Notes: generated by a model from the sequence alone, not told the origin. A stretch of 64,000 nucleotides of DNA from Anaerosporobacter faecicola (GCF_012070565.1 NZ_JAAQRO010000009.1:186001-250000), one strand, 5' to 3'. Numbered from the stretch's first letter, positions 18,252 through 27,787 are shown. Program-made: numbers and translations.

Positions 18252-18875
18252 ATGGCTAATATATTGAAAAATTTTCTTGGCTACTTAAAGTTAGGAGAAG
18301 ATGATGATTATGATGATTACGTAAATGATTATGACGAAAAAGAAGAAGAACGAGAAGAAAAGAGAAGAAGCAGACGTGAAAGTTCTGAGGAACGGATGGA
18401 TGCTAGACCAGAAAGAAGTTCTCGTCTTGAAAAGATGCCAACGCGTTCTTATATTAATAAGGATAAGGATGATGAAGAACTTCATATTCCAGTATCAGAA
18501 ACAAGAAAAGAACGGACACAACGTCTTGAAAGAGAACGAGGAAGTGCAAACAAGGTTGTTCCAATTCGAACAACTGCTAAGGGACTTGAAGTATGTATTA
18601 TGAAACCTACTTCATTTGAAGACTCACAGGATATATGTGATATGTTATTAACGGGACGAGCTGCAGTTGTTAATTTAGAGGGATTTGATCCTCTAGAAGC
18701 ACAACGTATTATGGACTTTATCTCAGGTTGTGTGTATGCAATTAATGGAAAACTTCATCAGATCTCGAGATACATATTCATCTTTTCTCCAGATTCTGTT
18801 GATATTTCTGGAGATTATCTTGATCTGGTACCAAATGAAAGCTTCGGAGTTCCAACCATCAATAAAGAATTTTAA
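18252..18875 (+). CDS. sepF: Cell division protein SepF
   Basis: SepF polymerises, anchors FtsZ to the membrane and shapes the septum. The 207-residue protein starts with the amphipathic membrane helix (MANILKNFLGYLKLG). A very charged Asp/Glu/Arg-rich linker of about 90 residues follows, and then the SepF domain (DUF552) containing VCIMKPTSFEDSQDICDML and QRIMDFISGCVYAING. The linker is longer than in Bacillus. AAGGAG lies before ATG 18252; yggT follows 8 bp downstream. Confidence 0.93.
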   Translation: MANILKNFLGYLKLGEDDDYDDYVNDYDEKEEEREEKRRSRRESSEERMDARPERSSRLEKMPTRSYINKDKDDEELHIPVSETRKERTQRLERERGSANKVVPIRTTAKGLEVCIMKPTSFEDSQDICDMLLTGRAAVVNLEGFDPLEAQRIMDFISGCVYAINGKLHQISRYIFIFSPDSVDISGDYLDLVPNESFGVPTINKEF

Positions 18876-18883
18876 GGAGTTAT

Positions 18884-19147
18884 ATGAGTAATTTAATCGT
18901 TAATTCACTGTATGTATTTTTTATTGTATTAGAAATAATTCTCTTTATCTACTTTTTTACTAGTTGGTTTCCGGTACACACTAAGTTTAAAGAGTTCTTG
19001 ATTGTGCTTTTAGAACCTATATTAGCACCAATTCGGTTTTTATTGAAACATTCTATTTTTAATACAAAAATGATTGATTTAGCTCCAATGATTGCCTTGG
19101 TTGTTATTTTGTTTTTTCAAAATATATTTTATTATTTAAAACTGTAA
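18884..19147 (+). CDS. YggT family membrane protein
   Basis: This is an 87-residue integral membrane protein with two hydrophobic stretches (YVFFIVLEIILFIYFFTSWF and MIALVVILFFQNIFYYL), separated by the conserved LLEPILAPIRFLL. It matches the YggT/YlmG family between sepF and ylmH. Homologues affect division-site organisation and osmotic tolerance, but the mechanism is unknown. AAGGAG stands 5 nt before ATG 18884. Confidence 0.9.
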   Translation: MSNLIVNSLYVFFIVLEIILFIYFFTSWFPVHTKFKEFLIVLLEPILAPIRFLLKHSIFNTKMIDLAPMIALVVILFFQNIFYYLKL

Positions 19148-19163
19148 GCAGAGGTTATGGAAT

Positions 19164-19925
19164 ATGACGAAAGAAGAAGAATTGCTTTGTAAACGATTAA
19201 AAGATATGGCTTATCAAACCTATAATAAAGGCTTTCGTACGTATTCAGACTTTTTGAATTTGAATGAAATAAGCTTGTTATTAACAAGGAAAAAGGAAAT
19301 GCCAGACGTAGAGATGGATCTATATGGTGGTTACGAGGATGCGGAGAGAAAGATGGTTTGCTTCTATCATGATACAGAACGTGAATCTTATGAGAGAACC
19401 TTTCCTATTTATTGTGTAAAGATTAGCCCACGAAGTGAGAAATTTTGTGATGATTTAAGTCATAGAGATTATCTAGGCGCATTACTTAATCTTGGCATAG
19501 AACGATATACAATTGGTGATATCATTATTAAGGATAAGTATGGTTATGTATTTTGCAATGAGACGATGAATTCCTATATCATACAAAATCTTACCCGTAT
19601 AAAACACACCGACGTAAGATGTACACAAGAAGATGATGGTTTGATAAATATTACTCCACAATTTAAAGAAATCCGTGGTACCGTTGCTTCCATCCGATTA
19701 GATGCAATTTTGTCATTAGCATTTAATGGATCAAGAAGTAGTTTGAGTAGTTTAATTACAGCTGGAAAAGTGTTTATCAATAGTCGTTTGGTTGAATCCG
19801 TTAGTCACAATCTTAAAGAAGGTGATGTAGTATCCGTTCGAGGATATGGTAAATTCATCTACCAAGAACAACAAAATCAGACAAAAAAAGGACGATATTT
19901 TGTCGTATTAAAGAAATACTGCTAG
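19164..19925 (+). CDS. YlmH family S4-domain RNA-binding protein
   Basis: The 253-residue protein has an N-terminal YlmH domain with ISPRSEKFCDDLSHRDYLGA and LGIERYTIGDIII. A C-terminal S4 domain, at about residues 180-245, contains RLDAILSLAFNGSRSS and AGKVFINSRLVESVSHNLKEGDVVSVRGYGKF. In B. subtilis YlmH acts in ribosome-associated quality control and binds stalled 50S-peptidyl-tRNA. It lies between yggT and divIVA, as in other Firmicutes. Confidence 0.92.
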   Translation: MTKEEELLCKRLKDMAYQTYNKGFRTYSDFLNLNEISLLLTRKKEMPDVEMDLYGGYEDAERKMVCFYHDTERESYERTFPIYCVKISPRSEKFCDDLSHRDYLGALLNLGIERYTIGDIIIKDKYGYVFCNETMNSYIIQNLTRIKHTDVRCTQEDDGLINITPQFKEIRGTVASIRLDAILSLAFNGSRSSLSSLITAGKVFINSRLVESVSHNLKEGDVVSVRGYGKFIYQEQQNQTKKGRYFVVLKKYC

Positions 19926-19936
19926 GAGGCATACAA

Positions 19937-20989
19937 ATGTTAACACCAATTGAATTACAAAGTAAAAGTTTTAAGTCCGGTATCGGTTATGATCGTAAAG
20001 ATGTGGATGCATTTATGCGGGAAGTACTAAACGGATATGAAAAATTATATAAAGAAAATGTAGAATTAAAAGATAAGATCGGTGTTTTGAATGAAGGTAT
20101 ACAATACTATAAAACAATAGAAAAGACCCTTCAAAAAGCATTAGTTTTGGCTGAACAAACAGCAGAAGAAACGAAGCAAGCGGCTCTTAAGAATGCGAAA
20201 GCAATTGAAAAAGAAGCGCAGGGAAAAGCAAATCTGATTATTGCAGATGCGAAGCGTGAACTTGCACATGTTAACCAAATGATTACTGGTTTAACCCAAC
20301 AGTATGAAAGTTATAAAGTTCAATATAAACAGTTAGCTGCTGCGCAGATTGAACTATTACAATCACCAACATTTGAATTAACCTTAATGAATGGTGAAAC
20401 ATTAAAAACAAGTTATACCAATCCGGTAGATCTTAATTTAGCTTCTGAATTCTATCCAAAAGAGAATCCTATAAAAGCCCACAACGAAGTAGCGAGAAAC
20501 AGCGAAGAAAAGACTGACATAGCAAAATCTACAATGCAATCTGAAGCTGAAAAGTCTCTTGTAGAACATACTCTTGCAGAACAAAAAGAAACATCTGATA
20601 AAGTAGAAAAAGCAGGAGAACTCTTTACACAAGAAGAACTAGAAACATTTGCAAAGATATCCAGATATGTGAATACAGAGAATATGGAAGAACTAAAAGC
20701 TGATTTTGGTGTAGATCAAGGTGTGATTATGCCATCTTTGAATGAAACAACGGATAAGCAAAGTGATGCGATAGTAGAGACTACAGAACAACTGAACATA
20801 GATCAGAGGAATATGGACCAGACTAGTAAAGATCAGTCAGCTATAGAGCAGACAACTACCGATTCTGCCTTCACTTTTGTTGAAGAAGGGGTATCTACTG
20901 AACCAATTATTGATAAGTCAATGGAAAAGAAGAGTCCAACATTAGAATCTGAGTTTGAATTTATAGATTTTGAAGTAAATCTTGATTAA
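19937..20989 (+). CDS. divIVA: DivIVA domain protein
   Basis: DivIVA senses membrane curvature and recruits partners at septa and poles. The N-terminal lipid-binding domain is LTPIELQSKSFKSGIGYDRKDVDAFMREV (residues 2-30), followed by two coiled-coil stretches to about residue 140. The rest, about residues 160-350, is an acidic Glu/Gln/Thr-rich tail without obvious fold, which makes this protein much longer (350) than Bacillus DivIVA (about 165). AGGAGG lies before ATG 19937. It closes the yggS-divIVA division block. Confidence 0.9.
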   Translation: MLTPIELQSKSFKSGIGYDRKDVDAFMREVLNGYEKLYKENVELKDKIGVLNEGIQYYKTIEKTLQKALVLAEQTAEETKQAALKNAKAIEKEAQGKANLIIADAKRELAHVNQMITGLTQQYESYKVQYKQLAAAQIELLQSPTFELTLMNGETLKTSYTNPVDLNLASEFYPKENPIKAHNEVARNSEEKTDIAKSTMQSEAEKSLVEHTLAEQKETSDKVEKAGELFTQEELETFAKISRYVNTENMEELKADFGVDQGVIMPSLNETTDKQSDAIVETTEQLNIDQRNMDQTSKDQSAIEQTTTDSAFTFVEEGVSTEPIIDKSMEKKSPTLESEFEFIDFEVNLD

Positions 20990-21052
20990 TAGAGTGATTT
21001 TCTTACTTGGGAGTACAACGATAGGGAAGAGACCGGCGATAAGGGGGATATG

Positions 21053-22144
21053 ATGCAGAATATATTACAAGTAAATTATGAAGATACATGGTGTTACGAT
21101 ATTATCTTTCATGAGTCTTACGATACCTTGGGAGATGAAATAAAAAAACTTAATTTGTCAAATCGAAAGGTATGTATTGTAAGTGATTCGAATACAATGA
21201 GATACCAACAGGAAGTACGGGAACAAATCCAAGGTTTCGTAGGGTCAGTGGAGACATTTGTTTTCCCTGCGGGAGAAGAAAATAAAACGTTGGATACGGT
21301 AAGACGTTTATATGAACACTTAATCTTAAAAAAATTTGATCGTAATGATATCTTATTTGCCCTTGGAGGCGGTGTTGTAGGTGATCTGGTCGGTTACACT
21401 GCAGCTACTTACCTACGTGGTATTCGGTTTATTCAATTACCAACTACTTTACTTTCAATGGTTGATAGCAGTATTGGTGGAAAAACAGGTGTTGATTTTG
21501 ATGCGTATAAGAATATGGTTGGAGCATTTCACCAACCAAAGTGTGTCTATATGAACCTTTCAACATTGAAAACTTTACCACCAGAACAATTTGCGTCAGG
21601 TATGGGTGAAGTTTTAAAGTATGGATATATACAAGATGCTGCATATTATCATTGGCTGATTGAACATCATGACAAAATCATGTCACATGACTATGAAACG
21701 ATGAAAGAAATGGTGTATCATAGCTGTTATTGCAAAAAAATGGTTGTTGAACGGGATCCTTTGGAAAAGGGAGAACGTGCGCTTCTTAATTTTGGTCATA
21801 CCTTAGGCCATGCAATTGAAAAGAAGATGAATTTCCAGCTGTTTCATGGACAATGTGTAGCAATTGGTATGATTGCAGCTGCGTATATGTCTGCTAAACG
21901 TGGATATATTACAGAACATGAGTTAGAGGAAGCGATATCTGTAATTAACTCGTTCTCTTTAAAAGTAGGCGTGGATACAATTGATTCGAAAGAAGTAGTG
22001 GAAGCAACGAAAAATGATAAAAAGATGGAAGCTGGTAAGATCAAGTTTATCTTGTTGCAACAGATTGGTAAAGCCATAATTAAACAAGACGTCACAGATG
22101 AAGAGATGCTTGCAGCTGTAGAATATATTAAAAAGCTTGCCTAA
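21053..22144 (+). CDS. aroB: 3-dehydroquinate synthase
   Basis: AroB converts DAHP to 3-dehydroquinate in the shikimate pathway, using NAD and a divalent metal. Visible motifs are the nucleotide-binding LGGGVVGDLVGYTAATYLRG, SMVDSSIGGKTGVDF, and the metal ligands Glu in GMGEVLKYG, His in NFGHTLGHAIE and His in FHGQCVAIG. The length is standard, at 363 residues. Two ATG codons stand in tandem (21050 and 21053); the second has better spacing (5 nt) from AAGGGGG. The last codons form one arm of a terminator. Confidence 0.95.
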   Translation: MQNILQVNYEDTWCYDIIFHESYDTLGDEIKKLNLSNRKVCIVSDSNTMRYQQEVREQIQGFVGSVETFVFPAGEENKTLDTVRRLYEHLILKKFDRNDILFALGGGVVGDLVGYTAATYLRGIRFIQLPTTLLSMVDSSIGGKTGVDFDAYKNMVGAFHQPKCVYMNLSTLKTLPPEQFASGMGEVLKYGYIQDAAYYHWLIEHHDKIMSHDYETMKEMVYHSCYCKKMVVERDPLEKGERALLNFGHTLGHAIEKKMNFQLFHGQCVAIGMIAAAYMSAKRGYITEHELEEAISVINSFSLKVGVDTIDSKEVVEATKNDKKMEAGKIKFILLQQIGKAIIKQDVTDEEMLAAVEYIKKLA

Positions 22145-22164
22145 TTAGGGGGCAAGCTTTTTTT
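22130..22164 (+). terminator. Intrinsic terminator overlapping the end of aroB
   Basis: AAAAAGCTTGCC (22130-22141) pairs with GGCAAGCTTTTT (22151-22162), and the T-run continues. The aroB stop codon lies in the 9-nt loop. The SD of lspA begins directly after the T-run, so lspA expression must depend on read-through or on regulation at this hairpin. Confidence 0.85.
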
Positions 22165-22179
22165 GGAGGAATTTGTAGA

Positions 22180-22689
22180 ATGAAGAAGAAAATGACAGGT
22201 TTAATCTGGGTTATCTTACTAGTAATTATCGATCAAATCACGAAGATTGTATCAAAAGCAAATTTAGAAGGAACCGATGGGTTTGATGTAATAAAAAAAG
22301 TATTTAAGTTTGTCTATCATGAAAACAGAGGGATGGCATTCGGAATGTTACAGAACAAAATCTGGTTGTTTGTAATATTTACTGTAATCGTTGTTATTGC
22401 ACTTACGTATGTGTATTTCAAGTTACCAGAAGAAAAACGGTATCTTCCTATACAGTGGATTCTAATCTTTTTGGTAGCTGGTGCGCTAGGAAATTGTATT
22501 GACCGTGTGGTTAGAGGCTATGTGGTTGATTTCTTGTATTTTGAATTAATTGATTTCCCTGTCTTTAATGTGGCAGACTGTTATGTTACGGTTTCCTGTT
22601 TTGTTTTGGTCTTACTGTTCCTATTCTATTACAAAGATGAGGATTTGGAATTCTTATCAAAAGACAAGAAGGTTCAAAAAGAAAGTTAG
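22180..22689 (+). CDS. lspA: Lipoprotein signal peptidase (signal peptidase II)
   Basis: LspA cleaves the signal peptide of prolipoproteins in the membrane after lipidation; the window encodes at least two substrates. The 169-residue protein has four transmembrane helices. Motifs include the LVIIDQITKI start, NRGMAFGML, and the two catalytic aspartates in GNCIDRVVRGYVVDF and FNVADCYVT. GGAGGA (22165-22170) precedes ATG 22180. It is followed by the pseudouridine synthase gene, as is common. Confidence 0.95.
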   Translation: MKKKMTGLIWVILLVIIDQITKIVSKANLEGTDGFDVIKKVFKFVYHENRGMAFGMLQNKIWLFVIFTVIVVIALTYVYFKLPEEKRYLPIQWILIFLVAGALGNCIDRVVRGYVVDFLYFELIDFPVFNVADCYVTVSCFVLVLLFLFYYKDEDLEFLSKDKKVQKES

Positions 22690-22713
22690 GCTGTAAGAGA
22701 GGAATCTATCGCA

Positions 22714-23838
22714 TTGAGTAAAGAAAATATAAAAGAAAATATAAAAGTAAATATTAAAGACAATATAGAAGAAATTAATAGTAATAAGAATGTTGATAAG
22801 TCTGTTCAAGAAATTTTATCTGAAGATCTGGAGAATCAATTAGATGAGGAAGACTTGATTGATCTTGAGTATGCTAGAGAAAATCAGGAAAATAATTTGA
22901 TACAAGATACCTCCAGTACTATTACTTTTACAGTTGATGAGGCAACAAAAGGGATAAGAATTGATAAGTATCTGGCACAAGCATGTGAAGAAAAAGATAT
23001 AACCATATCTCGTTCATATCTTCAAACATTAATCAAAGAGCAAGCAGTTTGGGTGAATGGAAAAGTTGTAAAAGCAAATTACAAAGTCTGTGTAAAGGAT
23101 CAAGTAGTTTGTACTATACCTCAACCTAAGAAATTAGAGATTGAACCAGAAGATATTCCTCTTGATATTCTCTATGAAGATAATGATATTATTGTAATCA
23201 ATAAGGGAAAAGGCATGGTTGTACATCCTGCTGCCGGTCATTATTCTGGTACAATTGTTAATGCATTGCTTTATCATTGCAGAGATAACCTGTCTGGAAT
23301 AAATGGAGTGTTACGTCCTGGAATTGTACATCGTATCGATATGAATACGACAGGTGTTATTGTTGTATGTAAGAATGACAAAGCGCATACTTTTATTGCG
23401 GAACAATTAAAAGTTCATTCCATTACACGAAAATATGAAGCAATTGTATATAATACCTTTTCAACAATGGAGGGAATGGTAGAAGGTCCAATTGGCAGAC
23501 ACCCAATAGATCGAAAGAAAATGTGCATTAATCACAAAAATGGAAAAGACGCAATAACGCACTATAGAGTTATTGAAAATCTAGGGAAGGGATTTGCCCA
23601 TGTGGAATGCCAGTTAGAAACAGGACGTACCCATCAGATTCGTGTTCATATGGCAAGTATATCGCACCCGCTATTAGGTGATGATGTATATGGACCAGCA
23701 AAATCAAAATACAAATTGCAAGGACAAGCTTTGCATGCCAGAGTCCTTGGTTTTATTCATCCGACCACTAAGGCGTATGTAGAATTTGAAGCACCCCTTC
23801 CAGATTATTTTGTTGAACTATTAGAAAAATTGAAGTAA
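22714..23838 (+). CDS. RluA/RluD family pseudouridine synthase
   Basis: This enzyme isomerises uridine in 23S rRNA. After a 65-residue Lys/Asn/Glu-rich extension come an S4 domain (RIDKYLAQACEEKDITISRSYLQTLI) and the catalytic domain. The catalytic domain has the active Asp in HRIDMNTTGVIVV, the PLDILYEDNDIIVINKGKGMVVHPA start and LETGRTHQIRVHM near the end. The TTG at 22714 is the only reasonable start; AGAGAGGA lies 11 nt upstream. The extension begins with tandem 4-residue KENI/KVNI/KDNI units and is unlike other RluD proteins, which start at the S4 domain. It may be a non-conserved tail. Confidence 0.9.
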   Translation: MSKENIKENIKVNIKDNIEEINSNKNVDKSVQEILSEDLENQLDEEDLIDLEYARENQENNLIQDTSSTITFTVDEATKGIRIDKYLAQACEEKDITISRSYLQTLIKEQAVWVNGKVVKANYKVCVKDQVVCTIPQPKKLEIEPEDIPLDILYEDNDIIVINKGKGMVVHPAAGHYSGTIVNALLYHCRDNLSGINGVLRPGIVHRIDMNTTGVIVVCKNDKAHTFIAEQLKVHSITRKYEAIVYNTFSTMEGMVEGPIGRHPIDRKKMCINHKNGKDAITHYRVIENLGKGFAHVECQLETGRTHQIRVHMASISHPLLGDDVYGPAKSKYKLQGQALHARVLGFIHPTTKAYVEFEAPLPDYFVELLEKLK

Positions 23839-23871
23839 TATACTAGCACATCCTAGACGATTCTTAGAAAT

Positions 23872-23900
23872 TTGACAAATACTATCTATTCATGTAGAAT
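23872..23900 (+). promoter_or_regulatory. Strong sigma-A promoter before the BlaI-type regulator
   Basis: TTGACA (23872-23877) and TAGAAT (23895-23900) are spaced exactly 17 bp, which is near consensus. The leader to the regulator start is about 125 nt. Confidence 0.7.
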
Positions 23901-24029
23901 ATGGTTATTAGTAAAGCTCTTATAGGTCTGACTTGTGTGCTATAGTTGAAAGGATAAATCCGTATCCGTTTTCTTATGAATACAGACCGAAAGGAGCTAG
24001 TATTCAGAGAAAGTATGGGGATATGTGTG

Positions 24030-24395
24030 ATGAAAGAGATACGTCTGCATGAAGGTGAATTAAATATCATGGAATTACTATGGTCGAATAAATCACTAGC
24101 TGCAAAGGATATTGCGAAGATCATTAAAGAGTATATCGGTTGGGAGAAGAATACCACCTATACGGTGATCAAACGTTTGATCGATAAAGGAGCGTTGATT
24201 CGTGAGGATCCAGGATTTCTATGCAAAGCTGCTATTTCAAAACGAAGTGTACAGAATATAGAAACGAAAGCTTTGATTAATCAACTATATAGTGGTTCGT
24301 TAAGCAAATTTATCGTAGATTATCTTAAAGAACAAGAGCTGTCAAAAGCTGAAATTATGGAATTAGAACGCATCATTAGTGAACAGAAGTTTTGA
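24030..24395 (+). CDS. BlaI/MecI/CopY family transcriptional repressor
   Basis: The core of 121 residues begins KEIRLHEGELNIMELLW, the usual start of penicillinase-repressor family winged-helix proteins. KNTTYTVIKRLIDKGALIRE is the recognition helix and wing. Three in-frame ATG codons exist (23976, 24015, 24030). An AAAGGAG near 23990 is too far from each, so the start is uncertain and the family alignment favours 24030. No BlaR1/MecR1-like sensor peptidase is adjacent. The next genes, beyond a strong terminator, encode a MacB-like ABC transporter, which may be its target. Confidence 0.8.
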   Translation: MKEIRLHEGELNIMELLWSNKSLAAKDIAKIIKEYIGWEKNTTYTVIKRLIDKGALIREDPGFLCKAAISKRSVQNIETKALINQLYSGSLSKFIVDYLKEQELSKAEIMELERIISEQKF

Positions 24396-24401
24396 TTGAA
24401 A

Positions 24402-24444
24402 AAGGAGGGTCAAAAAGATATTATATATCTTTTTGACCCTCCTT
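24402..24444 (+). terminator. Terminator with perfect 19-bp stem
   Basis: The arms at 24402-24420 and 24426-24444 are perfectly complementary with a 5-nt loop. The downstream CATTTTATTAAT tract is only moderately T-rich. The A/G-rich left arm begins 6 bp after the stop. Confidence 0.8.
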
Positions 24445-24563
24445 CATTTTATTAATAATTATTTATATTTTAACAATTTTTATTTAATATTTGGTTTGTA
24501 TGATAGATACATAAACAAGTTGAAGAACAAGAAACTGTATGATTTGAAGAAAGGACGAATATA

Positions 24564-26873
24564 ATGTGGAAAAAATTATTTAGACAACGTAAAGTACAAA
24601 CCATTATGATTTTTTTGGTTATATTGTTATGTACAGCATTATTAAATGGGGCAATGACCATATTAACATCCATTGATGAACCTTATGAACGACTGAAAAA
24701 AGAATGTCATACACCGGATATCACCGTGTTCTCCTATTCAGAAGAGAAGGAAGGAGCTAATCGGCTAGAACAACGATTTAAAAAACTATCTTCCGTTGAA
24801 AAAGTTATCTCCATTCCATATTCCTATATTGAGGATGATATGTATGTAGGTGATCAAAAAGTTGAAGCTTTCTCTGATCTTGTCAAATATGACAAAGAGG
24901 TATATGGTTCCATTCGTGTAATTGAAGGAGATGGAGTCATTAAAGAAGGGGATAAATCTTCTTGTTTAATACCAGCGTGTGTTAAGAATGAATTTGATTT
25001 AGAAATTGGAGATACGTTAACGGTAAAAAATCCTCAGGGAGACATCAATTATATCATTCGAGGCGTCTTTGTAGAACCATATTCAACTTCCACAGCGTTT
25101 GATTCTGCAATACTTATTGATGAAGTACCTACCGTATGTAAGATACAATATCTTTTAAAGATTTATGCGAAAGAAGGTTCTACCGCAGAGGATGTAAAGA
25201 ATGATTACCAGGAACAATACCCAGAGCAATTTGTTGGTTTTTTGGAGAGTGTAGATGATGTAATGTCCAACGGGTTGATTACAATTAATATTGTAGCTGC
25301 TGTCTTTTTAGCAATTGGTTGTATCATGTTGGTCGTAAGTTGTCTGATTATAAACTTTATGATTCGCCATGCCATGATCACCGATGCAAAAACCATCGCT
25401 GTGTATAAGACGATTGGCTATCAGACCAATGATATACTTAAGATGTATCTAACCTTTTATTTCGTAATCGTTCTTTTCGCAAGTACCCTAGGTATATTGG
25501 TTTCAAAATTAATATCCAAAGTGATACTTTCTGGTATATTCGATAATATTGGCGAAAATGCAGCAATTAATAGTATTCGTACAGGTATCCCTTGTATAAT
25601 TATTGTACTTGTATTTGTCTTAACTATTATCTTCTTAATTATTCGAAAAACAAAGAATATAAAGCCGGTTTACGCACTTAACGGATTGCAAAGTACCAAT
25701 ACGAAGAAAAAGAAGATGCACGGAAATGTAAATACTGCATTTTCTCCCTTTGGTATTGCAATACGTAATATCGTAAGGGATAAAAAGGGAATTATTGGAA
25801 TTTTAATTACAGCTATTGTTACGGTATTTAGTATAAATTTTGCTATGATCTCTTTGGATGTTGCATTTTCTCAAAAAGAAAAGAATGATTATTGGCTGGG
25901 TATTGATGCGTCAGATGTTATTATTAATGTAACAGATTCAAGCCAATATGATTATGTAAAATCCATTGTAGAAAAAGATGAACGTGTGGAGAAAGTTCTA
26001 AATGTTGTTCAAGATGAAAGAATTTTATTTGATTGGAAAAAGGGAGTTGCATCTCCAAGTTTATCAACTTTTATCTATGATGAGTACGAGACGGTTCAAT
26101 TACCAGTGATTGAAGGACACAACCCAAAAACAAAAGAAGAAATTGCCATATCCACAAAAGTAGCAGATGATTTTGGAAAAGAAATTGGTGATTATATCGA
26201 ATGCTATTTGGGATATCAGTATAAGAAAAAATTTCTAATCACAGGTATTTTTCAGACATACTACCAGCTAGGAGATGCATGTCGATTACGTAGCGATTCT
26301 TACACCGCAGACGATATACCATTAAACTATAATTCCTGTTCTATTTACCTTAAATCTAAAGAGGACCAAAAAAATTTCATACATGATATGAAAGAAATCT
26401 TAGGTAATAAAGGACAGGTAATGCCAAGAACAGAAGCATTTTCATCAATAATGAACATGATCATTGCTCCACAAATCAAAGGAATCCCACCTGTTATTCT
26501 ATTGGTTTTCCTTATCGGTGGAATCAATATCTTCTGTATCGTTATGCTAAAGAATGCCAATAACGAAAAGAACAATGGCATTTATAAATGTATCGGTTAT
26601 TCTACGAAAGATTTGCTGTTGTCAAACCTATATTATGTTGGAATGATTGGTCTTGTTGCCATCATTATTGCAATTCCATTAACGATTGCGTCCTATGGAA
26701 GCATAATGTCACTTGCTTTACAGGTATTCGGATTTAAGAAATATCCAATTACGTTAAATGTGATTCATTTGCTCATTACAAATGTAAGTTCGTTCTTGTT
26801 GTTTATCTTAAGTACAGTAATATCAAGCCGATCCCTGCATCATGTTGATGTAAGAGATTTGATCATGGATTAG
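24564..26873 (+). CDS. ABC transporter permease, FtsX/MacB type
   Basis: This 769-residue protein has an N-terminal transmembrane helix (about residues 12-30), a large external domain, three helices at about 225-370, then a second external domain and a final group of three helices (two FtsX domains). This is the layout of LolE/MacB-like or peptide-resistance permeases (ten helices in BceB, usually eight in duplicated FtsX). The ATPase gene follows 19 bp downstream. Such systems export or detoxify lipids or peptides or act in signalling; the substrate cannot be read from the sequence. Confidence 0.87.
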   Translation: MWKKLFRQRKVQTIMIFLVILLCTALLNGAMTILTSIDEPYERLKKECHTPDITVFSYSEEKEGANRLEQRFKKLSSVEKVISIPYSYIEDDMYVGDQKVEAFSDLVKYDKEVYGSIRVIEGDGVIKEGDKSSCLIPACVKNEFDLEIGDTLTVKNPQGDINYIIRGVFVEPYSTSTAFDSAILIDEVPTVCKIQYLLKIYAKEGSTAEDVKNDYQEQYPEQFVGFLESVDDVMSNGLITINIVAAVFLAIGCIMLVVSCLIINFMIRHAMITDAKTIAVYKTIGYQTNDILKMYLTFYFVIVLFASTLGILVSKLISKVILSGIFDNIGENAAINSIRTGIPCIIIVLVFVLTIIFLIIRKTKNIKPVYALNGLQSTNTKKKKMHGNVNTAFSPFGIAIRNIVRDKKGIIGILITAIVTVFSINFAMISLDVAFSQKEKNDYWLGIDASDVIINVTDSSQYDYVKSIVEKDERVEKVLNVVQDERILFDWKKGVASPSLSTFIYDEYETVQLPVIEGHNPKTKEEIAISTKVADDFGKEIGDYIECYLGYQYKKKFLITGIFQTYYQLGDACRLRSDSYTADDIPLNYNSCSIYLKSKEDQKNFIHDMKEILGNKGQVMPRTEAFSSIMNMIIAPQIKGIPPVILLVFLIGGINIFCIVMLKNANNEKNNGIYKCIGYSTKDLLLSNLYYVGMIGLVAIIIAIPLTIASYGSIMSLALQVFGFKKYPITLNVIHLLITNVSSFLLFILSTVISSRSLHHVDVRDLIMD

Positions 26874-26892
26874 AAAAGGAGACGTTTATCAT

Positions 26893-27651
26893 ATGAAAAA
26901 AACAATCATTCAAACACAGCTGTTATGTAAAAGTTTTATAACCGATGGAGAGATTAATAATATCATAAAAAATATGGATTTAAATATATATGAAGGGGAT
27001 TTTACAGTTATCATGGGAAGTTCTGGCTCTGGTAAATCTACACTACTCTATTCATTAAGTGGTATGGACCAAGTTACAACGGGAAAAGTTTTCTTTGATG
27101 GCGAAGATATTACCCGAATGAAAGAAAAGGAAATTACGAAATTACGTAAGGAAAAATTAGGCTTTGTATTCCAGGGTATCAATCTGATTCCAAATTTAAA
27201 TGTATATGAGAATATATTAAGTCCAACATACAAAACAAAAAAAGACCGAAAACAAATTGAAAAACGCATTCAGGATCTTATGGAAAAATTGGAATTAACA
27301 AATCATAAGAGTAAATTTCCAAATCAAATGTCAGGCGGACAGAAACAAAGAGTTGCAATTTGCAGAGCACTGATTAATGAGCCAAAAGTATTATTTGCAG
27401 ATGAACCAACAGGTGCATTGAATTCCTCACAAGGGGATAGTGTGTTAGATATCTTTACGAAAGTACATGGAGATGGACAATCCGTAGTTATGGTTACCCA
27501 CGATCTGAAAGCCGCATTACGAGGAAATCGAATTCTTTATATCAAAGATGGTAGAATAGATGGAGATTTAGCCCTAGCAGAGTATGGAACAGATGATCTT
27601 GCTCAAAGAGAAGAAACGGTGTATAAATTTTTGAAGGCAAAGGGGTGGTAA
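26893..27651 (+). CDS. ABC transporter ATP-binding protein, MacB/LolD type
   Basis: The 252-residue ATPase has Walker A GSSGSGKST, Q-loop FVFQGINL, signature MSGGQKQRVAICRAL and Walker B LFADEPTGAL, followed by the H-loop VTHD. The ADEPTGALNS variant is typical of MacB/LolD/BceA-type ATPases that partner with FtsX-like permeases, here the gene just upstream. AAAGGAG lies before ATG 26893. Confidence 0.93.
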   Translation: MKKTIIQTQLLCKSFITDGEINNIIKNMDLNIYEGDFTVIMGSSGSGKSTLLYSLSGMDQVTTGKVFFDGEDITRMKEKEITKLRKEKLGFVFQGINLIPNLNVYENILSPTYKTKKDRKQIEKRIQDLMEKLELTNHKSKFPNQMSGGQKQRVAICRALINEPKVLFADEPTGALNSSQGDSVLDIFTKVHGDGQSVVMVTHDLKAALRGNRILYIKDGRIDGDLALAEYGTDDLAQREETVYKFLKAKGW

Positions 27652-27787
27652 AACACGATTCCTTATGGTAAATCGTACGGTATGATGCTATACTAATACT
27701 AAGAATTGTTATGATGTTACGTTATTACCTTAGTATATTGTAGGTTATTCAAAGTGCATGATACTATGCTATAAGGAGTGATTTCCA

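Noticed and set aside
27696-27736. Inverted repeat ATACTAAG ... CTTAGTAT before the nucleotidyltransferase gene
   Set aside because: It has only 8 bp with a 25-nt loop in very AT-rich DNA, so chance is likely.
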